Below, piece after piece: positions 25,089 through 33,224 of a stretch of 64,000 bases of DNA (positions are counted from its first letter, which is position 1; each line of letters begins with the position of its first letter). The translations under genes and the position numbers were made by a program. Source of the DNA: an uncultured Bacteroidota bacterium (GTDB taxonomy: Bacteria; Bacteroidota; Bacteroidia; Bacteroidales; WCHB1-69); NCBI GenBank assembly GCA_902786595.1, contig CADADB010000005.1, positions 1 through 64,000 on the forward strand. Reading direction: 5' to 3'. A model generated the notes under the pieces. That model made no database searches. It was not told where the DNA came from and worked only from the letters and a program-made list of their open reading frames with translations.

Positions 25089-27173
25089 ATGGAACCAAAC
25101 GATCAAAAATTATTATTTGACAAACTGTGTGACCTTTATAAAAACACTAAAACAAGTGATGAACCATTTACATTTTGGACGACAAACAAAGGAGGAAAAG
25201 CATTGTTTAATCAAGGGGCCGATTATCTTAATGTTGGGATAGTTAAGATTACAAGTAATAGTCATTTGCAACTTGCTGGATTTAGTTTTAACCCTAATTC
25301 TTTTACAGAAGTGAAATTAAGTGTCGAAAATCGTCTAGATGATATTCAAGGTCTAATAAATAAAGCTAATAAAATCCATAAACCACTGACTGACATACAA
25401 ATAAAATCCTTTCTAAAAGATATTTCAAGTAAATATAGCAGTTGGAAGTATTCCACAACTGTAATAGATGATAATTTGATAAAAGAATTGGAAAAAGAAT
25501 ATGAGAGTTTCTTTACATACATAAAGAGTTACGATGCTAAAAATAGTACTTGTTTTTATGAGATTTTAAAGATTGATGCCGATACGTGTGATAAGAAAAT
25601 GGAGATAACAAATGAAAAAATAAAAAAATGGATTTCAGAAGGGAAAATAGAAGGACAAACGCAGGATGATGAAGACAAAACCACAAAAAATGATAAGGGT
25701 CGAACCAAAAATGGCGATGATTCAAAAGACAAAGGGATGAGCCACTCTCATCCTCTCAACCTCATCCTCTACGGCCCTCCAGGCACGGGAAAGACATATA
25801 ACACATTGTTTCATGCGCTTAAAATTATAAAAGGAGATTCGTATGTGGCGGGTAAAACATACGAGGATTTGAAACCTGATTACGACAAATTAGTGGATTC
25901 TGGCCAAATCGTGTTCACCACCTTCCACCAGTCGATGAGCTATGAGGATTTCATTGAGGGAATAAAGCCGATACCTGTAAGTGGCAAAGATGAAAAAGAT
26001 AAAATCATTGCTATACACAAAAATGAAAACCCCTCTAGCAAGAATCCTCAGTTTGGAGATGGTGTTACGACTATAACTGATCCAACAAGAATGAAATATG
26101 AGGTTAAGGATGGTATTTTCAAGAAAATGTGTGACCTAATGTTTTTTTTGAAAGATGCAAAAGAACAGAAGATTTTGTTTAATTTAAAAGGTGGTGGCTA
26201 TTTCACGATTACATCTATTGATAAAGAAGGTAATAAAATACAGTGCTATAACAGTAGGAATCGTAAATGTAAAGATGTTGTAATTAACTACGACGAGTTG
26301 GTCAAACTAGTGAGTTCGGATATTGAAATAAAAGATGTTTTTGATGTTACAAAATTTTTCGGCAGGAAAACTGGTCTTCAAGAGGATTCTTACCTCTATT
26401 CGATATTAAATAAGTTTAAAGAAAAGAAAGTCCTCATCATCGACGAAATCAACCGTGGCAATGTGGCGCAGATTTTTGGAGAGCTGATTACGCTGATTGA
26501 GCCAAGCAAGCGTTTGGGTAATGATGAGGCAATGACAGCGATCCTGCCATATTCCCAAGAACCTTTCGGTGTCCCCAACAACCTCTACATCATCGGCACG
26601 ATGAACACCGCCGACCGCAGCGTGGAAGCCCTTGACACCGCCCTCCGCCGTCGCTTCTCTTTTGAGGAGATGATGCCGAAACTGGAACTGCTTAAAGACG
26701 ATAAAAATCAAGATATAAAGGTTTGCGGAGTTGAACTCAGCAATTTGCTTAAAACCATCAACAAGCGCATCGTTGCCCTTAAAGATCGCGAACACCAGAT
26801 TGGACATAGCTGTTTTATGGGACTGAAAACTGATTCAGACCTCAAGGATGTCTTCAAAGACAAAATCATCCCGCTGCTGCAGGAATACTTCTATGGTGAC
26901 TACAAGAAGATTTATTATGTGTTAGGACCTGGTTTTGTTGAGAAAAAAACTGAAAAAACTATTTTTGCTGTAGAGAATCCCGATTATGATGAGTTTGATA
27001 TTCCCGAAGAACGATACGACATTGTTTCTTTTGATGCCACATTCAACATTAAGGATGCAATTGAGAAAATGAAAGTGCAAAAATTGGATAGCGGGACTGG
27101 CGCAATGAGCACAGAAACTGCAAAAATAGAAACGGACGTGACAGCAGAATCAAAAGAATCAACGGATAAATAG
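25089..27173 (+). CDS. mcrB: McrB-type AAA+ GTPase of a McrBC restriction system (locus 1)
   Basis: GTP-driven motor of a modification-dependent restriction system; with McrC it cuts DNA carrying modified cytosines. About 694 residues: a variable N-terminal recognition domain (about 1-215), Walker [10 protein letters not shown] (about 229-237), the McrB/dynein-like VFTTFHQSMSYEDFIEG, Walker B VLIIDEINRGNVAQIFGEL (about 446-464), and the family signature IGTMNTADRSVEALDTALRRRF. The start at 25089 follows the leader; an upstream in-frame extension would translate the repeat element and is rejected. The N-terminal part is AT-rich compared with neighbours. McrC follows 2 bp later. Confidence 0.9.
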   Translation: MEPNDQKLLFDKLCDLYKNTKTSDEPFTFWTTNKGGKALFNQGADYLNVGIVKITSNSHLQLAGFSFNPNSFTEVKLSVENRLDDIQGLINKANKIHKPLTDIQIKSFLKDISSKYSSWKYSTTVIDDNLIKELEKEYESFFTYIKSYDAKNSTCFYEILKIDADTCDKKMEITNEKIKKWISEGKIEGQTQDDEDKTTKNDKGRTKNGDDSKDKGMSHSHPLNLILYGPPGTGKTYNTLFHALKIIKGDSYVAGKTYEDLKPDYDKLVDSGQIVFTTFHQSMSYEDFIEGIKPIPVSGKDEKDKIIAIHKNENPSSKNPQFGDGVTTITDPTRMKYEVKDGIFKKMCDLMFFLKDAKEQKILFNLKGGGYFTITSIDKEGNKIQCYNSRNRKCKDVVINYDELVKLVSSDIEIKDVFDVTKFFGRKTGLQEDSYLYSILNKFKEKKVLIIDEINRGNVAQIFGELITLIEPSKRLGNDEAMTAILPYSQEPFGVPNNLYIIGTMNTADRSVEALDTALRRRFSFEEMMPKLELLKDDKNQDIKVCGVELSNLLKTINKRIVALKDREHQIGHSCFMGLKTDSDLKDVFKDKIIPLLQEYFYGDYKKIYYVLGPGFVEKKTEKTIFAVENPDYDEFDIPEERYDIVSFDATFNIKDAIEKMKVQKLDSGTGAMSTETAKIETDVTAESKESTDK

Positions 27174-27175
27174 TA

Positions 27176-28564
27176 ATGATTTCCTCTATCTATAAATTCG
27201 AGCACGAGTTCCTTGCCGTTGAAGAAGATGGTTTTTCTGAGCATCATTTCAAGTTGCTGGCGAAGTACTTGGAAAAGCAGAAAAAGTCGTACCTTTTTGA
27301 AACATCTTACAGGAAAAACGAGATAGGCATCAAATTCAACTCATACGTGGGTGTCATCACCGTGAAAGACCTCACCATCTATGTGTTGCCCAAAGCCGAC
27401 AAGGACGCGGAGGATGCCGAAGGTGATAAAACACTTTGGCAACATCGTCTTACCTTTATGCTTTCGCAGGTGTATAAGCTCAAGGTGCAGACCACTGCTC
27501 CCGCCAATCTAAAATGGCGTCCCAATGTGCTGCTCAACATCTTTCTTAAAAAGTTCCTCGATGAGGTGGCCGTGTTGCTCAACCGTGGCCTCATCAAGAC
27601 CTACCGCAAAACCGACGGTAACCGTACCGCCCTGAAAGGCAAACTGCTGTTCAACAAACAGATTGCATACAACTGCGTGCATCAGGAACGCTTCTATGTG
27701 CGCTACACCACCTACGACTATAACCACATTCTCAACCGCATCATCCGGCAGGCACTGCTGGCTATTTGCGACATCACCAACAGCTCCGACATCAAGGGGC
27801 GTGCAACCTCGACCTTGTTCAACTTCCCCGAACTGGACGAGATAGCCGTCACGCCCGAACTCTTCTCCCGTCTCATCTTCGACCGCAAGAGCGAGGACTA
27901 CCGCAATGTCATCAAGCTGTCGGAGATGATCCTGCTCAACTACTCGCCCGACCTGCACCACGGCAACAACCATGTCTGGACTCTGATGTTCGACATGAAC
28001 AAACTGTGGGAAGAGTTTGTTTTCGTTACGCTTCGACGGAAATTGACGGATTATCATGTAGAAGAGCAAGATCCAAGAGCTTTCTGGAAACGAACAGACC
28101 CCAACAGGTCCAAGACAAAAACAGTCAGAGCCGATATTGTAATCTCTAACGAAAAAGGACGCTTTGTGCTGGATACAAAGTGGAAAACCCCATACGACAA
28201 AGATTCAAGTGGGACGGTGGATATTTCTGATGCGGATTTGCACCAGATGTATGTCTATAGCCACATATACAAAAAGGATAAAGGGAAAAATAGCGAAGAA
28301 AAAGAGGTGAAAAGAGTTGCATTGCTTTATCCTCGTTGTCATGATACGGACGAAGACATTACCGGTGCGTTTGTGGACAATAATAATGCAGGTTGTGATA
28401 TGATTTTCCTGCCTGGAGTATCGGGAAAATCGGAATCCAGGCCAGTCGAGTTACAAAACAATGATGAACGGAAGATGGATTGGCAAAAATGCAGAGATTG
28501 GCAAAATCAAATCGTTGCCCATATTAAGGATTGGATAGAGAAATACAATCAATCAACCTTATAA
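27176..28564 (+). CDS. mcrC: McrC-type nuclease subunit (locus 1)
   Basis: A 462-residue endonuclease partner of McrB. The N-terminal half has the McrC fold (FNSYVGVITVKDLTIYVLPKAD). The nuclease domain has RADIVISNEKGRFVLDTKWK (about 318-337), the PD-(D/E)XK core. It starts 2 bp after the mcrB stop, so the two are translated together. It shares clear local similarity with the mcrC at 45888 (for example FYVRYTTYDY against FYVRHTTYDY, and RKSEDYR). A decayed small gene follows 2 bp after its stop. Confidence 0.9.
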   Translation: MISSIYKFEHEFLAVEEDGFSEHHFKLLAKYLEKQKKSYLFETSYRKNEIGIKFNSYVGVITVKDLTIYVLPKADKDAEDAEGDKTLWQHRLTFMLSQVYKLKVQTTAPANLKWRPNVLLNIFLKKFLDEVAVLLNRGLIKTYRKTDGNRTALKGKLLFNKQIAYNCVHQERFYVRYTTYDYNHILNRIIRQALLAICDITNSSDIKGRATSTLFNFPELDEIAVTPELFSRLIFDRKSEDYRNVIKLSEMILLNYSPDLHHGNNHVWTLMFDMNKLWEEFVFVTLRRKLTDYHVEEQDPRAFWKRTDPNRSKTKTVRADIVISNEKGRFVLDTKWKTPYDKDSSGTVDISDADLHQMYVYSHIYKKDKGKNSEEKEVKRVALLYPRCHDTDEDITGAFVDNNNAGCDMIFLPGVSGKSESRPVELQNNDERKMDWQKCRDWQNQIVAHIKDWIEKYNQSTL

Positions 28565-28566
28565 TT

Positions 28567-28786
28567 ATGGCAAAAAAATAGGAATAGAGAGCAAACAAAA
28601 CGCATCGGTCGGAATGGGTGACATAAAAGATTTTAACCCCAAGAAATCGAAAACCGATACCGTCTGGAGCCAGCTCATCGAGACCGATTACAACCGCGAC
28701 AGTCAAGTCAGCATTATGGTTTTCGATGTGAGATTGACGAGTCAAAGCGCTTGATTGAAGTGGAAGTCAAAGATACATACAAATAG
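28567..28786 (+). pseudogene. Small gene broken by two frameshifts
   Basis: The frame opens MAKK and stops at once after a run of seven A. Shifted by one base it continues KIGIESKQNASVGMGD, then DFNPKKSKTDTVWSQLIETD, to about 28725. A second shift near 28728 leads to DESKRLIEVEVKDTYK and a stop. Joined, this gives roughly 72 residues, so a real small gene appears to have been lost, or the sequence has two errors. The family is not recognised. It sits directly behind mcrC. Confidence 0.5.
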
Positions 28787-28799
28787 TTACACTCGCGAA

Positions 28800-29068
28800 A
28801 ACAGCCCGATCAGGGCTGAAAGCTCGGTAGCCGGGCACGGAGGCATTGTCGTTTCCCGCAGGATGGTCCGGGTCGCGATGTTCGCGGCGCGGGGGAAATT
28901 TCCGGGCGAGGGGATCGGGTGGTTCGCCGCGAAACGGGGAGATGTTCCGGACGGGCGTGCGAGAGGGATTGAAGCCCGACGGCGCGTAGGAGGCGACGTT
29001 TCTAACGTTGCCGTAAAAATCACTGACGCTTGGAAGCGTTGGCTTCTTTGCGACGCTTGGAAGCGTCG
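28800..29068. repeat. GC-rich region with several hairpins
   Basis: No convincing gene. It contains perfect or near-perfect hairpins: CAGCCC/GGGCTG (28802-28818), an arm pair around GGCGACGTT...AACGTTGCC (28992-29012), and twin GACGCTTGGAAGCGT hairpins (29025-29040 and 29051-29068). Composition is far more GC-rich than the flanking genes. It may be another repeat family or a structured RNA; it is not the same element as the 285-bp repeat. Confidence 0.5.
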
Positions 29069-29080
29069 GCTCCGAAGCTT

Positions 29081-29127
29081 TGCTATTAGCAAAATTACAG
29101 ACAACCCCCATATTAATTGTATTTTCG
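29081..29127 (+). promoter_or_regulatory. Island operator plus promoter before the 29.2 kb gene
   Basis: TGCTATTAGCA (29081-29091), a perfect TGCTA-N-TAGCA dyad, then 28 bp, then TATTTTCG (29120-29127), a -7 box with one change from TAnnTTTG. This is the only copy that has both the operator and the pseudoknot leader. Confidence 0.7.
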
Positions 29128-29130
29128 CGC

Positions 29131-29222
29131 CGTCATATCTTCCGAAGCTGTCTTATGGAGCCTCGCAGGGTCTGAAGGTGTGACGAGGAAGAGTTGTAAC
29201 AGAGGCTCCCGATAGAGAAAAG
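29131..29222 (+). promoter_or_regulatory. Pseudoknot leader B
   Basis: Begins CGTCAT like the other copies. Stem 1 is TCTTCC (29138-29143) with GGAAGA (29187-29192). Stem 2 is GGAGCCTC (29157-29164) with GAGGCTCC (29202-29209), ending 13 nt before the ATG. Between them lies the conserved phrase CTCGCAGGG shared with leader C. Compared with leader A, three base pairs of stem 2 are changed on both sides. Confidence 0.72.
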
Positions 29223-29954
29223 ATGACTGTTTTGCAAAAACCGAATGCGACGGTAGGACAGATCGTGAAAGATCTGGAACAGATTGTTGAGAAGAATCCG
29301 GGCATTTTCCTGGAGTACTGTTACGATGGCGAAGATATGTACGTGGAAGGCATCAAACTGCGCAAGGACATTGCCATATTGGAAACCACCGGCAAGAAGA
29401 AGCGCGCGGCCACGGCGGAAGACCTCCTGGCGATGTTTCGCTTGCTTGACGTTTCACTCGGAGTGGTGATACAAGAAGGTTGGGAAATGCTGAACTTCGA
29501 GCCATACAAAAACGGCGCCATCTTCAAGTACGACGAAGAGGAGGATTTTTGCTTCTTTAAGATGGACAGAGATGTGCGACTCCTCACCACCCAACAGATT
29601 GAGGCCGAATTGAAAAAGGTTGATAAGGAAGGATTCCTCAATTTCAAGGTGGTGCCCCAATTGTGGCACGGTAATAAGTTGACTGTGTATCGTGCGAATA
29701 GTCTGTGGTATGACTATGGAAAACTCTTCCTGTGCTACGATGAAGACAATGAATCGGACAGCATCACAGTAGGCGAGCTTTTGGAAGAATTTCCTGATTG
29801 TGCCGAGTTTATGGTACGAGTAAACGGGAAGTTTTATACTGTCAAAGTGGATGAAAATGGACGCTTCTTCAGTTTCCCGAAGTTAGTTTCAGCTGGTGTG
29901 ACATTATTTGCCATCCACCTGGGCGAGATGGTGTTTGACCCGAATGAGATGTAG
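29223..29954 (+). CDS. Hypothetical protein, 243 residues
   Basis: Not recognised. An acidic soluble protein with no signal peptide or membrane segment. It begins MTVLQKPNATVGQIVKDLEQIV and has repeated short beta-rich segments with Tyr/Asp/Glu (YCYDGEDMYVEGIKL, FKYDEEEDFCFFKMD, LFLCYDEDNESD). It is controlled by both the TGCTA-N-TAGCA operator and pseudoknot leader B, and is probably the first gene of a run through 30023 and 30819. Its regulation ties it to the restriction genes, but I cannot assign an activity. Confidence 0.72.
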   Translation: MTVLQKPNATVGQIVKDLEQIVEKNPGIFLEYCYDGEDMYVEGIKLRKDIAILETTGKKKRAATAEDLLAMFRLLDVSLGVVIQEGWEMLNFEPYKNGAIFKYDEEEDFCFFKMDRDVRLLTTQQIEAELKKVDKEGFLNFKVVPQLWHGNKLTVYRANSLWYDYGKLFLCYDEDNESDSITVGELLEEFPDCAEFMVRVNGKFYTVKVDENGRFFSFPKLVSAGVTLFAIHLGEMVFDPNEM

Positions 29955-30022
29955 TGAAATGGAATGACAATAAAAAAACGAAGCGACGAAAGGGTAGGAT
30001 ATAACAACAAAAAATAATTATT

Positions 30023-30835
30023 ATGGATAATAAAATTCACAAGTACGAATTGTACACAGCAGACTTCTATGAAAGCGAGACTTCAACGATCTATAAACAT
30101 ATCGCATATGCCGATACGTTTGAAGAGGCCATCGAGATCCTTGTAAAAAAACAGGATTGCCATCGAAGCGATCCAAAAGAGTATAATAAGATTGTAAACG
30201 AGATTCGTTCACATTCCGAATCTGAACTTAAAGGTTGCGAGGAAATATGCCTTTATGGTGGGTGCTGCTATTACCACGAATATCTGCGTAAAGTCCCGGG
30301 TTATGTGGATGAGAATGAGATGGTCGCAAAAGATGTGACCTTGGGAGAGATTCTTAAACGCGAACTGGCTAATGTCAAGGACCTTAAGTGGGAAATGAGA
30401 GTCGATACAAAAAACAAGGAAGATTTTTATCTGCAGGTCAGAGGTTGCAATAAAGTGCCGGTGGGCAATAAATACGAGCGCATTGTCGGCTTGCCGACGC
30501 ACTATGTGGATTATCATTATCGGGTGGGATCGGATACTGTCAAAGAATATATTTCAGAAAAGACATTTCCTGATGTGGAATGGGAAACGGTTTCTGTGGA
30601 AGAGATTGACAGACGTTTGAAAGAATTTTTCCTTTCTCGCAAAATATACTACTCCGTTGAAGAAGCCTTCAACAGTCTGCCGAATGAGCTGGTGTTGAAC
30701 CTGGGTTCGGGGGGATCCATCACGCCATACGACAAGTATGGTTATCAGATAGTGAACATCAGCGCATACGGTACTGCAGGCGACAAAGGAGTGTTTGTCC
30801 ATATAAGAAGATGTGGTGATGGAATACAGTCTTGA
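30023..30835 (+). CDS. Hypothetical protein, 270 residues
   Basis: Not recognised. A soluble protein with a Cys-rich patch (CEEICLYGGCCYYHEYL, about 74-90) and a C-terminal part VLNLGSGGSITPYDKYGYQIVNISAYG. It lies 68 bp after the 29223 gene and overlaps the 30819 metallopeptidase-like gene by 17 bp, so it is probably translated with it. No RBS of note. Confidence 0.68.
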   Translation: MDNKIHKYELYTADFYESETSTIYKHIAYADTFEEAIEILVKKQDCHRSDPKEYNKIVNEIRSHSESELKGCEEICLYGGCCYYHEYLRKVPGYVDENEMVAKDVTLGEILKRELANVKDLKWEMRVDTKNKEDFYLQVRGCNKVPVGNKYERIVGLPTHYVDYHYRVGSDTVKEYISEKTFPDVEWETVSVEEIDRRLKEFFLSRKIYYSVEEAFNSLPNELVLNLGSGGSITPYDKYGYQIVNISAYGTAGDKGVFVHIRRCGDGIQS

Positions 30836-31667
30836 TGAAAAGTTCACCCCTCGTGACCTGACCCCGGAGGAAAAGACTTTCTTGAACGCCTTGGTCACCT
30901 ATACCATGCCTTTGGAAAAGTCGCTGTTTTTCCAGATTGCCGATCTTCAGCAGCACACCAAATTAGAGTTCAGTGTGAATGGCGGTCGTTTTAAGGGTTC
31001 CGAATTCCCCGAACGTGAGGTACTCGAAAAGGAACTTAACGAACTGGCAATAATGCTGGATGGTTTTCGGGAAAAGCTGTGGGATGATAGATTACCGGAA
31101 GAGAACTGGGATTTGTACGAGATATGGGAAGAAGAGTGGGTGAGACAGAACGAGAAGCTGAAGGAATTGTTGGACAATCCTGAGAAGAGGGTGGATTCGA
31201 CGCCTATGGGTGTATATTACAATAGAGGCTGGGATTCCAAGGTGGTCCTTTTTGTGGACGCCATCGAGAAGCGTGCCAAGCACAATCCGTATGACACGAT
31301 GCTCCTGATGGGGATGGTCCTGCTACACGAATATTTCCATTCCTTCCATTTCCATGCGGGGACCGGCGCGGGTGATCCACCGAAATGTATTGAAGAACCG
31401 ATGGCCGACTACGGTAGTCTGGTAATGTTGGACAGAGTGGCGTCATCGGGGTTGCCCATCGCCAAAGATGCAGGGAATGCGCTGGAAAAAGCGTTGGACT
31501 TTGTCAAGAGCAAACAACTGCGCACGATGGATACCGCCGGCTATGGATTTGGCGCCTGCCTTTACGAGAATCACAAAAAAGAGGCCTCAAATCTGATAGC
31601 CCTGTACGCCAATGTGTCCTGTTTGATGAATGATAAAACCTTAAAAAAAGACAATAATTTCTCGTAA
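30819..31667 (+). CDS. Putative HExxH metallopeptidase with EEPMA motif
   Basis: About 282 residues. LLHEYFHSFHFH (about 167-178) has the zinc-binding HExxH motif, and about 20 residues later comes CIEEPMADYGSLVM, whose Glu could be the third zinc ligand, as in gluzincins. The protein at 33225 has the same pair (LVHETMHAYF then FVEEPMAEFGMLL), so the two are related. No signal peptide, so it would act in the cytosol. The ATG at 30819 is preferred over the GTG at 30813; either overlaps the previous gene. RmuC follows 24 bp later. The substrate is unknown. Confidence 0.7.
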   Translation: MEYSLDEKFTPRDLTPEEKTFLNALVTYTMPLEKSLFFQIADLQQHTKLEFSVNGGRFKGSEFPEREVLEKELNELAIMLDGFREKLWDDRLPEENWDLYEIWEEEWVRQNEKLKELLDNPEKRVDSTPMGVYYNRGWDSKVVLFVDAIEKRAKHNPYDTMLLMGMVLLHEYFHSFHFHAGTGAGDPPKCIEEPMADYGSLVMLDRVASSGLPIAKDAGNALEKALDFVKSKQLRTMDTAGYGFGACLYENHKKEASNLIALYANVSCLMNDKTLKKDNNFS

Positions 31668-31691
31668 GAAAATCTTAAACACATTAATAAT

Positions 31692-33041
31692 ATGAATCTT
31701 ACTGTAATTTTTATTGCAATTGTCGTTGTCGCAATAGTTGTCGTTGCAACGATCATCGTTATCTATAAAAAAAGTGGATTTTCCGGAGATAGCAAATCTC
31801 AGGAAGTAAAAGATACGCTGACACGAACACAGGCGCAGCTAGAGTCTAAACAACAGGAGTTGGATCGTGTTTATGAAGAAAACCGAGAACTTCATAGACA
31901 GATGGATGATTTGACTCGCAAACTGGGCAATTCAGAGGCCAATGCACAAGGCAAAGAAGAAGAGCTGAAAGAACGTATGCAAAGTATGGACGTGTGGTAC
32001 AATAAAATGCAAGTCGAGTTCGGCGAGATTGCAAAGAAGTTGATGGACGAGAAAGAAAGTGGTTTTGAGAAAAGGAACTCCGAAGTGTTGGAACCTCTAC
32101 GGGAGTCGTTGAAGGAAATGCAAGAAGAGTTGAGGAAAACCAAAGAGCAAGTGAATGTTGATCTCAATACACAGATTTCCACGCTGAAAGACATGAATAG
32201 AGAGCTTTGTAATGAAACCAGCCATCTCGCCAATGTCTTCAAAGGGGGCAATGGCGTACAAGGGAAATGGGGTGAGTCACAATTGGCACGTGTGCTGGAG
32301 ATTGCCGGCATACCGGAAGGTGAGATGGGCTACACCATGCAGGTCTCTGCACAGAACTCAAAATCTGCTCAAGACCGTCCTGACTGCATAGTACACCTGC
32401 CGGGCAACAAATGTATCATTATTGATGCTAAAACCAACCTGACAGCCTACGAGCGTAGCTTTCATGCAGCCAGTGAAGAGGAACGTGTAAATTGTCTCAA
32501 AGAGCATGCCAACGCCGTAAAAGCCCAAATTACAAATCTTTCGAAAAAACAGTATCAAGAGAACAAAGAGTACAATAATCCCGGTTTTGTTCTGATGTTC
32601 TCACCTGTAGAGTCGGCGATGACGGCAGCACAGCAATACTCCGATGTTGATCTTTTTCAATATGCGGCAGATAGGAATATCTCAATAGTAACTCCTTGGA
32701 ATCTTATCCCTATCTTGTTTGTTGTGCGCAACATCTGGAAGACGGAACAGCAGGAACGGAATGTCTCGAAAATAGCAAAACGCGGACGTCTGATATACGA
32801 CAAAATATACCAGATTCTAACAAAGGTGGATAATATCAATAAAAATATTGGTGCAGTCCAAAAGGAATGCCAGCAACTCAGCAAAGATCTTGGAAACAAA
32901 GATGGCGGGCTGATGCAACAGGCAAGACAATTGGAGGAACTTGGCATAAAACCGATATCAACAAACAAAGGCGAAAATAAGATAGAAAACACTACTGTGT
33001 ATAAGGATTATTATGAAGGTGATGATGGTGATGTCGAGTAA
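31692..33041 (+). CDS. rmuC: RmuC-family DNA recombination protein
   Basis: A 449-residue protein with an N-terminal membrane anchor (about 2-25), a long coiled coil (about 35-165) and the RmuC domain. The domain contains GGNGVQGKWGESQLARVLE (about 185-203) and DCIVHLPGNKCIIIDAKTN (about 234-252), a PD-(D/E)XK-like nuclease core. RmuC limits inversion at short inverted repeats, which is notable in a region so full of them. Near-normal length. It follows the metallopeptidase-like gene by 24 bp. Confidence 0.92.
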   Translation: MNLTVIFIAIVVVAIVVVATIIVIYKKSGFSGDSKSQEVKDTLTRTQAQLESKQQELDRVYEENRELHRQMDDLTRKLGNSEANAQGKEEELKERMQSMDVWYNKMQVEFGEIAKKLMDEKESGFEKRNSEVLEPLRESLKEMQEELRKTKEQVNVDLNTQISTLKDMNRELCNETSHLANVFKGGNGVQGKWGESQLARVLEIAGIPEGEMGYTMQVSAQNSKSAQDRPDCIVHLPGNKCIIIDAKTNLTAYERSFHAASEEERVNCLKEHANAVKAQITNLSKKQYQENKEYNNPGFVLMFSPVESAMTAAQQYSDVDLFQYAADRNISIVTPWNLIPILFVVRNIWKTEQQERNVSKIAKRGRLIYDKIYQILTKVDNINKNIGAVQKECQQLSKDLGNKDGGLMQQARQLEELGIKPISTNKGENKIENTTVYKDYYEGDDGDVE

Positions 33042-33110
33042 GATATTCGGGTAAAATCACTTATTGTCAATTAAATAGTTGTGAGATCTCCAACATATAA
33101 ATAAAGTTGT

Positions 33111-33224
33111 TATTTTTGCAACGTCATATTTTCAGATTCTGTTTAACGGACCTCGCAGGGGCTGCGGAGTGGCGGGAAAATAAGTGCTAATAATGAAGGT
33201 CCACTATAACGTAAAAACCTCGCG
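33111..33224 (+). promoter_or_regulatory. Promoter and pseudoknot leader C
   Basis: The -7 box TATTTTTG (33111-33118) is followed by CAACGTCAT. Stem 1 is TATTTTC (33127-33133) with GAAAATA (33176-33182). Stem 2 is GGACCT (33148-33153) with AGGTCC (33197-33202), ending 22 nt before the ATG. It shares TGTTTAACGG with leader D and CTCGCAGGG with leader B. No TGCTA-N-TAGCA site lies at the usual distance. Confidence 0.72.

Noticed and set aside
29025-29068. CRISPR-like repeated GACGCTTGGAAGCGT units
   Set aside because: Only two units 10 bp apart, each a hairpin; no spacers of regular length and no cas genes.
33071-33082. Island operator before leader C
   Set aside because: The sequence at the expected position (TTAAATAGTTG) shares too few bases with TGCTA-N-TAGCA.
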